A stretch of 10,498 nt of DNA from DASROJ01 sp035646975 (lineage in GTDB: Bacteria; Acidobacteriota; Polarisedimenticolia; JACPZX01; DASXTC01): NCBI GenBank assembly GCA_035646975.1, contig DASROJ010000365.1, forward strand, positions 1-10,498. Reading direction: 5' to 3'. Under the pieces are notes generated by a model, which was given only the letters and a program-made list of their open reading frames with translations, was not told the origin of the DNA and searched no databases. This document shows positions 1-6,190 of this stretch, one piece after another. Within the stretch, counting starts at the first letter, position 1; every line of letters begins with the position of its first letter. A program made the position numbers and the translations under genes.

Positions 1-778
1 CCAGCGCGACCAGCTCGACGACCGCGGCATGCAGCTGGTTGTTGTCGCGCTTTGGCGCGGTGCATCCCTCGAGGTAGCTGACCACAGCCCCTTCGTCCGC
101 GACGATCAGCGTCCGCTCGAACTGGCCCGTGTCGACCGCGTTGATGCGGAAATACGTCGACAGCTCCATCGGGCAGCGCACTCCCTTCGGGACGTAGACG
201 AACGACCCGTCGGAAAAAACGGCCGAGTTCAGCGTCGCGAAGAAGTTGTCGGTGTAGGGGACTACCGACCCGAGGTACTTCTTCACCAGGTCCGGGTGCT
301 CCCGCACCGCCTCGGAGAACGAGCAGAAGATGATTCCCAGCTCGCCCAGCTTCGCCTTGAAGGTCGTGGCCACCGACACGCTGTCGAAGACAGCGTCCAC
401 CGCCACGCCCGCCAGCAGCTTCTGTTCCTCGAGGGGAATGCCGAGCTTCTCGTAGGTCCGGCGAAGCTCCGGGTCGATCTCCTCGAGGCTGGCCGGCTTG
501 TCGCTGTTGGTCCTGGGGGCCGAGTAATAGATGATGTTCTGGTAGTCGATGGGAGGGTAGTGGACGTTGGCCCACTTCGGCTCTTCCATCGTGAGCCAGT
601 GGCGGAACGCCCTGAGCCTCCACTCGAGCATGAACTCCGGCTCATTCTTGCGCTCGGAGATCATCCTGACGATTCCCTCGTTCAGGCCACGGGGGATCGT
701 GTCGGATTCGATGTCCGTGACGAAGCCGTACTTGTACTCCTGGCTCGTCAGGTCGTTGATGGTTTCAGGCGGTGTCAT
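1..778 (-). CDS. sufB: Fe-S cluster assembly scaffold SufB (3' part cut off by window edge)
   Basis: SufB is the scaffold subunit of the cytoplasmic SufBCD complex, which builds iron-sulfur clusters and passes them to apoproteins. About 259 N-terminal residues are visible; the family is usually about 470-480 residues, so the rest lies beyond position 1. Recognisable family stretches are EYKYGFVTDIESDTIPRGL near residue 14, the MLEWRLRAFRHWLTM region, FFATLNSAVFSDGSFVYVPK near residue 190, GVRCPMELSTYFRIN and EGCTAPKRDNNQLHAAVVEL at the edge. The ATG at 778 overlaps the stop of the upstream Rrf2 gene as ATGA, and no strong Shine-Dalgarno is seen, so translational coupling is likely. The usual downstream partners (sufC, sufD, sufS) would lie to the left, outside this window. 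Expression probably depends on the Rrf2 promoter. Identification is firm. Confidence 0.96.
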   Translation of the reverse strand, partial: MTPPETINDLTSQEYKYGFVTDIESDTIPRGLNEGIVRMISERKNEPEFMLEWRLRAFRHWLTMEEPKWANVHYPPIDYQNIIYYSAPRTNSDKPASLEEIDPELRRTYEKLGIPLEEQKLLAGVAVDAVFDSVSVATTFKAKLGELGIIFCSFSEAVREHPDLVKKYLGSVVPYTDNFFATLNSAVFSDGSFVYVPKGVRCPMELSTYFRINAVDTGQFERTLIVADEGAVVSYLEGCTAPKRDNNQLHAAVVELVAL

Positions 779-1296
779 GGCTTGTCTCCGACCGGCGCGC
801 CGTCCGGCTCCACCGGGAACATCGGGAGCTTGCGTCGCCTGTGCTCGGCCTCGCGGCTCATCAGGTCATCGTGAACGTGACGCTCGGATTTCATCAGGTC
901 GGCCAGCGTCGTGCGCCGCAGCACCTGCTCGACCAGCCCTTCGAGGGTGCCCCACAAGGAGCGGATCGAGCACTCGGTGGTATGGACGCATTCGGCGCTT
1001 TCGCCGGGAAATCTCTCGCAGTAATGGTCCTCGAAGATGTGCCCCCCCAGCGCGGCAAGAATCTCCGAGATGCTGACCTTTTCGGGCGGCCGGGCGATGT
1101 AGTAGCCACCCGAGCGGCCGCGCACGCTGTCGACCAGCCCGGCGTCGCGCAGCAGGTTCATCAGCTTGGAGACATAGGCCCCGGAGAGACCCTCGCTCGC
1201 TCCGATCTCGTGCACCGTGAGGGGCTTATCCGGTCCCGAGCTGGCCACCGAGATCATGCAGCGCAGACCGTATTCTTCCTGGGCCGTGACCTTCAT
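775..1296 (-). CDS. Rrf2-family [Fe-S] transcriptional regulator of the suf operon
   Basis: This 173-residue protein has the Rrf2 winged-helix layout: an N-terminal helix starting MKVTAQEEYGLRCM, a recognition region around residues 31-52 (GLSGAYVSKLMNLLRDAGLV) and the wing SVRGRSGGYYIARP at 57-70. Three cysteines follow at residues 93, 103 and 109 (C-X9-C-X5-C), a cluster-ligand pattern like that of IscR but with a longer first gap. Glu8 sits where some family members (for example RsrR) use an acidic fourth ligand. A charged tail of about 30 residues follows the usual domain. The ATG at 1296 has AAGGG six bases upstream (1303-1307). Heading a suf operon suggests a sensor of cluster status that represses its own promoter, by analogy with IscR. 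Whether it binds a 2Fe-2S or 4Fe-4S cluster cannot be read from the sequence. Confidence 0.93.
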   Translation of the reverse strand: MKVTAQEEYGLRCMISVASSGPDKPLTVHEIGASEGLSGAYVSKLMNLLRDAGLVDSVRGRSGGYYIARPPEKVSISEILAALGGHIFEDHYCERFPGESAECVHTTECSIRSLWGTLEGLVEQVLRRTTLADLMKSERHVHDDLMSREAEHRRRKLPMFPVEPDGAPVGDKP

Positions 1297-1370
1297 TCTT
1301 CACCCTTCGTTGAACGCTGCCAGGCCTCTTCTCACCGGCCCGTCACGCTGGAAGTTGGGTTGTCGACATC

Positions 1371-1404
1371 AAAAGTACTGAATCCATACTTTTTCGTCAA
1401 GTAT
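1371..1404 (-). promoter_or_regulatory. suf promoter overlaid by three 13-bp-spaced operator half-sites
   Basis: On the minus strand a -35 TTGACG (1395-1400) and a weak -10 TACTTT (1372-1377) are 17 bp apart. Three alternating half-sites lie over them; read on the plus strand they are aagtac (1373-1378), atactt (1386-1391) and aagtat (1399-1404), starting exactly 13 bp apart. They form two overlapping inverted repeats: AAAAGTA-N9-TACTTTT (1371-1393) and ATACTT-N7-AAGTAT (1386-1404, minus strand). The minus-strand string ATACTTGAC also matches the left half of the type 1 IscR box as I remember it. A bound dimer would cover the -10 and -35. Predicted transcript start is about 1365, giving a leader of roughly 70 nt. 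Confidence 0.7.
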
Positions 1405-1445
1405 TATTCCACCCCCGATTCGCACCTGTCCGGCAGCCTGCCCGT

Positions 1446-1475
1446 TTGACCCGGGCCGCGTGGCGCGGCTACAGT
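1446..1475 (+). promoter_or_regulatory. Predicted sigma70-type promoter of the ABM-protein/membrane-protein unit
   Basis: TTGACC (1446-1451) and TACAGT (1470-1475) are separated by 18 bp and fit a housekeeping promoter. Transcription would begin near 1482, just ahead of the strong Shine-Dalgarno AGGGAGG (1492-1498) that lies six bases before the ATG at 1505. The -35 element is about 40 bp from the outermost operator half-site of the divergent suf promoter, so shared control by the Rrf2 protein is possible but not shown. No other coding sequence is visible in the 208-bp divergent gap (1297-1504). Confidence 0.5.
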
Positions 1476-1504
1476 GAGGCAACGAGAAAACAGGGAGGAT
1501 CCGG

Positions 1505-1789
1505 ATGATCACCGTGGGCATGAACTACGAGGTGCTCGAGGGGAAGGGGCAGATTTTCGAGGACAGCTTCCGGGGCGTTCTCAAGGTGATGTCGGCGATG
1601 CCGGGTCATGTCCGATCCCGGCTCTTCAAGGACATCGACAGCCCCGGTTCCTATCTGATCCACTCGGAGTGGGATTCGAAGGAGGCGTTCACCGCCTTCA
1701 TCCGGTCCAAGGAATTCGCCGATGTGACCCGGTGGGGGGCACAGGAGATCCTGGCCGGCCGGCCGAGCCACAAGATCTACGGGGAGTGA
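1505..1789 (+). CDS. Small ABM-superfamily (antibiotic biosynthesis monooxygenase-like) protein
   Basis: A 94-residue protein with the dimeric ferredoxin-like ABM fold pattern: a first strand ITVGMNYEV, a helix ending in MPGHVRSRLF (about 31-41), a strand SYLIHSEW (49-56) and a helix SKEAFTAFIRSKEF (58-71). Members include heme-degrading IsdG/HmoA enzymes, quinol monooxygenases and proteins of unknown role. Asn7 matches the IsdG catalytic Asn. By my manual alignment the IsdG Trp and His positions fall on Phe65 and Thr75, so heme degradation is not supported. It has a strong ribosome site and is followed after 10 bp by a membrane-protein gene on the same strand. It is transcribed divergently from the Fe-S regulator, hinting at an iron, heme or redox link. 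Family assignment is fairly sure; function is not. Confidence 0.82.
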   Translation: MITVGMNYEVLEGKGQIFEDSFRGVLKVMSAMPGHVRSRLFKDIDSPGSYLIHSEWDSKEAFTAFIRSKEFADVTRWGAQEILAGRPSHKIYGE

Positions 1790-1799
1790 CGACAAGCCG

Positions 1800-2507
1800 A
1801 TGCACCGGCTCTTCCTCGGGTGCAATCTCTGGAACGCTCTGTTCCTGCTCTCGGCCGCGTACCTTGGAATCACCGGCTCCCCGCAGCATGCCCGGGTGTC
1901 GATATTCGCTTCCGTCTTCGCCTGTCTCGTCCAGTCGGCGGTCATCGCCCTCTTCATCGGCGCGGCGAAGCTGACCAAGGAGCATGTCGGCCGGTTCGAC
2001 ATGCCGGCATCGCTCATCGGACGCGTGAACCGGATCTACCACCGTCTCTTCCCCATGGCGGCGATCGGCGTGGCGCTGACGGCCGCCGCGTCGATTCTCG
2101 GCGGCGCCGCGCACCTCGGCCGCGTGCCGATGTGGCTGCACGTGGCTCCGGCGGCGGCAGCCGCGCTTTACCTGATCGCGATCATCCCGTTCGAATACGT
2201 TCTGCAGGCCCGGATGCACGAGGTGATACTGGACGTCGAGAAGCTGCTGCCGCCCGCCGACCAGATCTCCGCGGCCCCCTCCCGCCCCGGGTACCGGCCC
2301 GACGAAGTGGTGCTGGACCGGGCCGGCCGGGCGAAGGCGCTGCTTTACGTCGGCCTCACGCTGCCGCTTCCCTATCTCGGCTACACGTTCATCTCGGGGC
2401 ACGATGTCTCGTTCCTGCTGGTGCCCACCGTGGTGCTGACGGTGGCCTGCCTGGGCGCCGCCGTGCATCAGCATCTCGCCTCGCGGCGTGCCGGCCCTCA
2501 GCGCTGA
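1800..2507 (+). CDS. Predicted six-helix integral membrane protein of unknown function
   Basis: I do not recognise a named family. The 235-residue product has six probable membrane segments at about 5-25, 33-57, 84-105, 112-135, 180-199 and 204-224, with a hydrophilic loop at 138-178. Histidines and aromatics lie near several helix ends (His105, His114, His201, His223, His225), so a heme or metal role is conceivable but unproven. The ATG at 1800 is 10 bp after the stop of the ABM gene; the only purine-rich stretch, GGGGAG at 1781-1786, is 13 bases away, so translation may rely on coupling to the upstream gene. The last 10 bases overlap the 3' end of the convergent ABC binding-protein gene. 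Confidence 0.78.
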   Translation: MHRLFLGCNLWNALFLLSAAYLGITGSPQHARVSIFASVFACLVQSAVIALFIGAAKLTKEHVGRFDMPASLIGRVNRIYHRLFPMAAIGVALTAAASILGGAAHLGRVPMWLHVAPAAAAALYLIAIIPFEYVLQARMHEVILDVEKLLPPADQISAAPSRPGYRPDEVVLDRAGRAKALLYVGLTLPLPYLGYTFISGHDVSFLLVPTVVLTVACLGAAVHQHLASRRAGPQR

Positions 2508-3442
2508 TCGAGAAGCCCTTCCGACGCGAGAAATTCTCCAGCGACATCCGCGGGTGATCGCTTTTCAGCGTCCACCGCATGATTCATGCGGCGCATTTCC
2601 TTTTCGGTGATCCGTCCGGCAAGCTCCCCGAGAATCGTTTCGACTTCGGGGTGCGACTTCAGGAAGGTGGCGCGCGCCACCGGGGCGGCGTCGTAGGGCG
2701 GGAAGTAGCGCCGGTCGTCGGCGAGAACCACAAGACCCATCGACTCGATGAGTCCGTCGGTGGAGTTGCCTGCCACGACGTCGACCTGGCGCTCGCTCAG
2801 CGCTCTGTAGATCAGTCCCAGGTCCATCTCCTTCGGGGGCTTCGCGAACTCGAAACCGTAGGCGGCGCAGAGCCCGCGGTATCCGTCGGCGCGCTCGATG
2901 AACTCGTAGCCGAACCCGGCGCGGAACGTCGTGCGGACACCCTCGAGGTCGGAGATCCGGGCCAGCCCGTGCAGCCGGGCGTCATCCGGCCGCACCACCA
3001 TCGCGAAGGTGTTGTTGAATCCCAGGGGTGGCAGCCACTTCGCATCGAACCGCCGCAGGTATTCCTCCGCGACTCTACGGTACACCGCCTCCGGATCGGT
3101 CATCGGGGCGGAATGGAGGATGGCGGTCAGCGCGGTGCCGGTGTATTCGACATAGACGTCGAGATCCCCGGCCAGCAGAGCCTTGTGGCAGACGAAGGTG
3201 CCTCCCAGGTCGAACCGGCGGTCCGCCCGCAGGGTGGTGCGGTGCTCCACGAGCGTTGCCAGGATCTCGCCCAGGATCACCTGCTCGGTGAAGTTCTTCG
3301 ATCCGATGACGATGGTGCTTTGCCGCGCAGCCGAGCACGACGGGGTCGTGACGGACAATGACAGCAGAAACCCGCAGATCAGCAGCGGCGCCAGCGCGGA
3401 CAGGAGTGTTCGCGCGGTGGCCGGGCGGAGATCCTCCGTCAC
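2498..3442 (-). CDS. Quaternary-amine (glycine betaine/choline/carnitine-type) ABC transporter substrate-binding protein
   Basis: A 314-residue periplasmic or lipid-anchored binding protein of the OpuAC/OpuCC/OsmF type, which captures osmoprotectants and delivers them to the permease. Family hallmarks are IGSKNFTEQVILGE (46-59), LGGTFVCHKALLAGDLDVYVEYTGT in the first lobe (79-103), GFNNTFAM (141-148), NSTDGLI (226-232) and DDRRYFPPYDAAPV (242-255). A hydrophobic signal segment spans about 13-31. Cys36 in TPSC is a possible but poor lipobox, so lipid attachment is uncertain. The start is a GTG at 3442 overlapping the permease stop as GTGA, with AGGCGG six bases upstream. It is the last gene of the transporter unit and its end overlaps the convergent membrane-protein gene. 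Exact substrate (betaine, choline, carnitine, ectoine-like) cannot be told from sequence. Confidence 0.92.
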   Translation of the reverse strand: MTEDLRPATARTLLSALAPLLICGFLLSLSVTTPSCSAARQSTIVIGSKNFTEQVILGEILATLVEHRTTLRADRRFDLGGTFVCHKALLAGDLDVYVEYTGTALTAILHSAPMTDPEAVYRRVAEEYLRRFDAKWLPPLGFNNTFAMVVRPDDARLHGLARISDLEGVRTTFRAGFGYEFIERADGYRGLCAAYGFEFAKPPKEMDLGLIYRALSERQVDVVAGNSTDGLIESMGLVVLADDRRYFPPYDAAPVARATFLKSHPEVETILGELAGRITEKEMRRMNHAVDAEKRSPADVAGEFLASEGLLDQR

Positions 3443-4089
3443 GAGCGGCCGCCTGACGCCAGCGCCCGCTCGGCCAGACCGAGCAGGAAGTCGGCCGCCA
3501 GCGCCATCGCGGCGGCCGGTATGGCGCCGGCGAGGATGAGACGGTTGTCCACCATCGCCACGCCGCGGAAGATGAACGTCCCGAGGCCGCCCGCGCCGAC
3601 CGCCGCCGCGATGGTCGCCACCCCCACGGACACCACGGTGGCCACCCGGATGCCCGACATGACGACAGGCAGGGCGAGCGGCAGCTCGACCTGCCAGAGG
3701 AGCTGCGAGGGGGTCATTCCCATCCCGGTGCCGGCCTCGACGATGGCGGGTGGCACGCTCTTCAGGCCGGTGCAGGTGCCGCGCAGGATCGGCAGCAGCG
3801 CGTACACCACCAGCGCGACGATTGCCGTGCGGGCTCCGATGCCGCCGAGAAACGGCAACGGGATCAGGAACCCGAACAACGCGAGGCTCGGGATCGTCTG
3901 CAGGACGTTGGCGATGCCGAGCACCGGACGGGCGAGCCCCTCCCGTCGCGAAATCAGCACGCCGAGCGGAACGCCGATGAGAATGGCGGTCAGCGTAGAA
4001 ATCCCCACCAGCACGAGGTGCTGGCCGGCGAGAGAGACGATCTGCTCGCGCCGTTCCATCATGAACGCGGCGAACTCACTCAAGGACAT
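3439..4089 (-). CDS. Quaternary-amine ABC transporter permease (OpuB/OpuC/ProW type)
   Basis: A 216-residue inner-membrane permease with about six hydrophobic segments, normal for single-domain OpuCB/OsmW-type subunits. It forms the translocation channel, presumably as a homodimer. The cytoplasmic coupling loop that docks on the ATPase is visible as EAGTGMGMTPSQLLWQVELP (about 118-137), matching the EAA motif. Other family features are VLQTIPSLALFGFLIPL (62-78) and the late GAGGLGTFIFRG stretch. The ATG at 4089 lies 14 bases inside the 3' end of the ATPase gene and has no strong Shine-Dalgarno; a TTG two codons downstream is an alternative start. The stop overlaps the GTG of the binding-protein gene. 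Only this one permease subunit is present in the window. Confidence 0.93.
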   Translation of the reverse strand: MSLSEFAAFMMERREQIVSLAGQHLVLVGISTLTAILIGVPLGVLISRREGLARPVLGIANVLQTIPSLALFGFLIPLPFLGGIGARTAIVALVVYALLPILRGTCTGLKSVPPAIVEAGTGMGMTPSQLLWQVELPLALPVVMSGIRVATVVSVGVATIAAAVGAGGLGTFIFRGVAMVDNRLILAGAIPAAAMALAADFLLGLAERALASGGRS

Positions 4090-4825
4090 GGCTCGTCACG
4101 AACTCCTTGACGAAATCGTCGGCGGGTGCATGGCGGATTTCGTCGGGAGTGCCCACCTGGCGCACCCGGCCATCCTTCATGACCGCGATGCGGGTGGCGA
4201 GCCGGTAGGCTTCCAGGATGTCATGCGTCACGAAGATGATGGTGCGGCCGATGTGCCGCGCCAGCTCGCAGAACTCGCGCTGCAGGCGGGCCCGGGTGAT
4301 CGGGTCGAGGGCTCCGAACGGCTCGTCCATCAGCAGCACGGGAGGGTCCGCCGCCAGCGCGCGCGCGACGCCGACGCGCTGTTTTTCACCGCCGCTGAGC
4401 TCGTGCGGCTTCCTGCGGCGGTAGGCGTCGGGATCCAGCCCGACCATCGCGAGCAGCTCGGTCACCCGCCGTTCCCGTCGTGGCCGATCCCATCCTTCGA
4501 GCTTCGGCACCAGCTCGATGTTGCGCTCGACGTCGAGATGCGGAAACAGCCCGCCTTCCTGGATGACGTAGCCCGTCCGCCTCCGCAGCCGGATCGGGTC
4601 CCATTGACGGACGTCCTTGCCATCGACGGTCACCCTGCCGGACGTGGCTTCCACCAGACGGTTGATCATCTTCAACGCGGTGGTCTTCCCGCATCCGCTG
4701 GCGCCGAGAAGCACGAGAGTCTCCCCGCGGCGCACCTGCAGGCTGAATCCATCGAGCACGGCGCGGCCGGCGTAGATCCTGCCCACCGCGTCGAACTCGA
4801 TGGCGACGTCGGGCGACGGTGTCAG
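4076..4825 (-). CDS. Quaternary-amine ABC transporter ATP-binding protein (OpuA/OpuC/ProV type, no CBS domains)
   Basis: This ATPase (about 249 residues) powers osmoprotectant import. From the assumed start: Walker A GASGCGKTT (41-49), Q-loop Gln89 in YVIQEGGLFPHL, signature LSGGEKQR (143-150), Walker B VLLMDEP (163-169), D-loop GALD and H-loop His201 in FVTHD. It ends directly after the ATPase core, so it lacks the C-terminal CBS pair found in ProV and OpuAA/OpuCA. The start is uncertain: the frame stays open far upstream through the peroxiredoxin gene, but family similarity begins at about VAIEFDAVG. The best-placed candidate is a CTG at 4825 overlapping the peroxiredoxin stop as CTGA; no ATG or GTG is available there without removing the first beta-strand. 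No clear Shine-Dalgarno is seen. Function is firm, the start is not. Confidence 0.9.
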   Translation of the reverse strand: MTPSPDVAIEFDAVGRIYAGRAVLDGFSLQVRRGETLVLLGASGCGKTTALKMINRLVEATSGRVTVDGKDVRQWDPIRLRRRTGYVIQEGGLFPHLDVERNIELVPKLEGWDRPRRERRVTELLAMVGLDPDAYRRRKPHELSGGEKQRVGVARALAADPPVLLMDEPFGALDPITRARLQREFCELARHIGRTIIFVTHDILEAYRLATRIAVMKDGRVRQVGTPDEIRHAPADDFVKEFVTSHVLE

Positions 4826-5469
4826 GCCGATATGTTCTTCTTGGAGAAGTACCAGTCGGTGACCTCGAGCGAGCTGTCGTTCAGGCGTTTCTCCTGATCG
4901 GCCTGGGTGACCGGCGGCGGGACGATCACCTTGTCGCCCGGCTTCCAGCCCTCCGGCGTCGCCACCGCGTGCTTCGCGTTGGTCTGCAGCGCCTGGACGA
5001 TGCGGAAGACTTCGTCCACGCTCCGGCCGTTCGTCAGCGGGTAGTAGATCATCGCGCGAACGTTCTGCTTGTCGTCGATGATGAAGACGCACCGGACCGT
5101 CGCGGTGTCGCTGGCGCCCTGGTGGATCATCCCGTACGCGTTGGCGACCTTCATGTCGAGATCGGCGATGAGCGGGTAGTCGATCTTCACGTCGAAATGA
5201 TCCTGGATGTTCTTGATCCAGGCGAGGTGGGAGTAGACGCTGTCGATGCTCAGTCCGATGAGCTGGGTGCCCATCTTCTCGAACTCCGGCTTCTTCCTGG
5301 CGAAGGCCATCAACTCGGTGGTGCAGACAGGCGTGAAATCGGCCGGGTGGCTGAACAGCACGACCCACTTGCCTTTGTAGTCGGACAGCTTGATCATCCC
5401 CTGGGTTGATTTGGCCTCGAACTGGGGCGCCGGTTCGTTGAGGCGCGGCAGGCCTGTCATCGCTTCCAT
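4822..5469 (-). CDS. 1-Cys peroxiredoxin (Prx6/AhpC-TSA family)
   Basis: A 215-residue cytoplasmic thiol peroxidase that reduces hydrogen and alkyl peroxides. The active site is P-A-D-F-T-P-V-C at residues 42-49 with peroxidatic Cys49, Thr46 and a supporting arginine probably at 126 (TVRCVFIIDD). The Prx6-type C-terminal domain is present: IYYPLTNGRSVDEVFRIVQAL (141-161), then TPEGWKPGDKVIVPPP (171-186). The only other cysteine is Cys127, and the C-terminal tail has none, which argues for a 1-Cys mechanism. The ATG at 5469 is chosen because AAGGAG (5477-5482) lies seven bases upstream; the frame is open 19 codons further up, but the protein family starts here. It is the first gene of a unit with the three osmolyte-transporter genes, with a 4-base overlap to the ATPase. 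Confidence 0.94.
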   Translation of the reverse strand: MEAMTGLPRLNEPAPQFEAKSTQGMIKLSDYKGKWVVLFSHPADFTPVCTTELMAFARKKPEFEKMGTQLIGLSIDSVYSHLAWIKNIQDHFDVKIDYPLIADLDMKVANAYGMIHQGASDTATVRCVFIIDDKQNVRAMIYYPLTNGRSVDEVFRIVQALQTNAKHAVATPEGWKPGDKVIVPPPVTQADQEKRLNDSSLEVTDWYFSKKNISA

Positions 5470-5551
5470 TGGCATGCTCCTTATCGTCGTCATCATTGGC
5501 TCGTGGATGGAACGGTATCGGCCCATTCTAACGCAATGTCCGCGAATTGGA
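5470..5551 (-). promoter_or_regulatory. Intergenic region with candidate promoter for the peroxiredoxin/transporter unit
   Basis: This 82-bp gap separates the biotin carrier gene from the peroxiredoxin gene. On the minus strand TAGAAT (5525-5530) is a good -10 match, but the stretch 17-18 bp upstream (GATCCA/TGATCC) is a poor -35 and overlaps the end of the carrier gene. A start near 5518 would give a leader of about 50 nt carrying the AAGGAG ribosome site at 5477-5482. I see no clear rho-independent terminator, so read-through from the carboxylase operon is also possible. Confidence 0.35.
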
Positions 5552-6190
5552 TCAGGCCGGCTTCACCACGAAAAGCAGGGCTCCCTGCTTCACCTCGGTG
5601 GCGTCGCCGGCGCGGACCTCCACGACGAGGGCAGGCGAGGGCAGACCGGCCCCGCCGTACGTCACGGCGTTGAAGGTTTTCATCGCCTCGATGAGGCCAA
5701 GTGTGCGTCCCGTCCCGACAACATCGCCGGGCCGCACGAAGGGCGCGGCTCCGGGCGCGGGGCCCTGGTAGAAGATGCCGTCAATCGGCGAGCGGACTGC
5801 ATGGCATCCCTCGGCCAGCGGGGCGTCGGTGCCGGCGGCACCAGCGGACATGCCTGGCGCCGGTCGAAAACCCGCACGGGGGGACTGCGGCGACTCCCCG
5901 TTCGGCGCCGACGGTCCCGCTCCGCCCGCCGGGTCGAGGCGAAAAAGCTCCTGGGCGTACTCCACGGGGGCGGGCCGAACCCGCGGGTGTGTCTGGACGA
6001 CCAGCCCGCCCACGCCGGCCGGCAGCAGAAGCTCGTCGGCGCGGCCGAGCACCGACAGCCGTCCGATCGCGTCGCCTCCAGATTTCCGCTCGCCGCCGAT
6101 CGGGCCGCCGCCGTAGATGCCGACGCGCGGCGATCTGACGATGCAGCGGCCATCATCCAGAGTCTCGACCAGCGCTTCGATCCCGCTCAC
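5552..6190 (-). CDS. Acyl-CoA carboxylase biotin carboxyl carrier protein (BCCP-like)
   Basis: A 212-residue carrier whose lysine-bound biotin shuttles CO2 between biotin carboxylase and carboxyltransferase. The C-terminal biotinyl domain (about 131-212) contains VRSPIDGIFY (132-141) and the biotinylation site EAMKTFN with Lys171; most BCCPs read EAMKLMN or EAMKMMN, so the bases after the lysine are unusual. Residues 1-86 form a separate N-terminal domain of unknown role (DELLLPAGVGGLVV at 52-65), joined by a Pro/Gly/Ala/Ser linker at about 87-128. The GTG start at 6190 overlaps the carboxyltransferase stop as GTGA and has AAGGTG eight bases upstream (6199-6204). It is the last gene of the carboxylase operon. 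Biotin attachment is inferred from the motif. Confidence 0.9.
   Translation of the reverse strand: MSGIEALVETLDDGRCIVRSPRVGIYGGGPIGGERKSGGDAIGRLSVLGRADELLLPAGVGGLVVQTHPRVRPAPVEYAQELFRLDPAGGAGPSAPNGESPQSPRAGFRPAPGMSAGAAGTDAPLAEGCHAVRSPIDGIFYQGPAPGAAPFVRPGDVVGTGRTLGLIEAMKTFNAVTYGGAGLPSPALVVEVRAGDATEVKQGALLFVVKPA

Noticed and set aside
1505..1789. IsdG-type heme oxygenase
   Set aside because: Only the Asn7 equivalent is present; the catalytic Trp and His positions are Phe and Thr in my manual alignment. Kept as an ABM-fold protein of unknown activity.
4826..5368. N-terminal extension of the ABC ATPase through the peroxiredoxin region
   Set aside because: The frame is open, but its translation is low-complexity Arg/Gly/Ala/Pro-rich shadow of the peroxiredoxin gene and has no family similarity.
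5470..5526. Upstream start of the peroxiredoxin at 5526
   Set aside because: The AAGGAG ribosome site lies inside that extension and is well spaced for the ATG at 5469, where family similarity begins.
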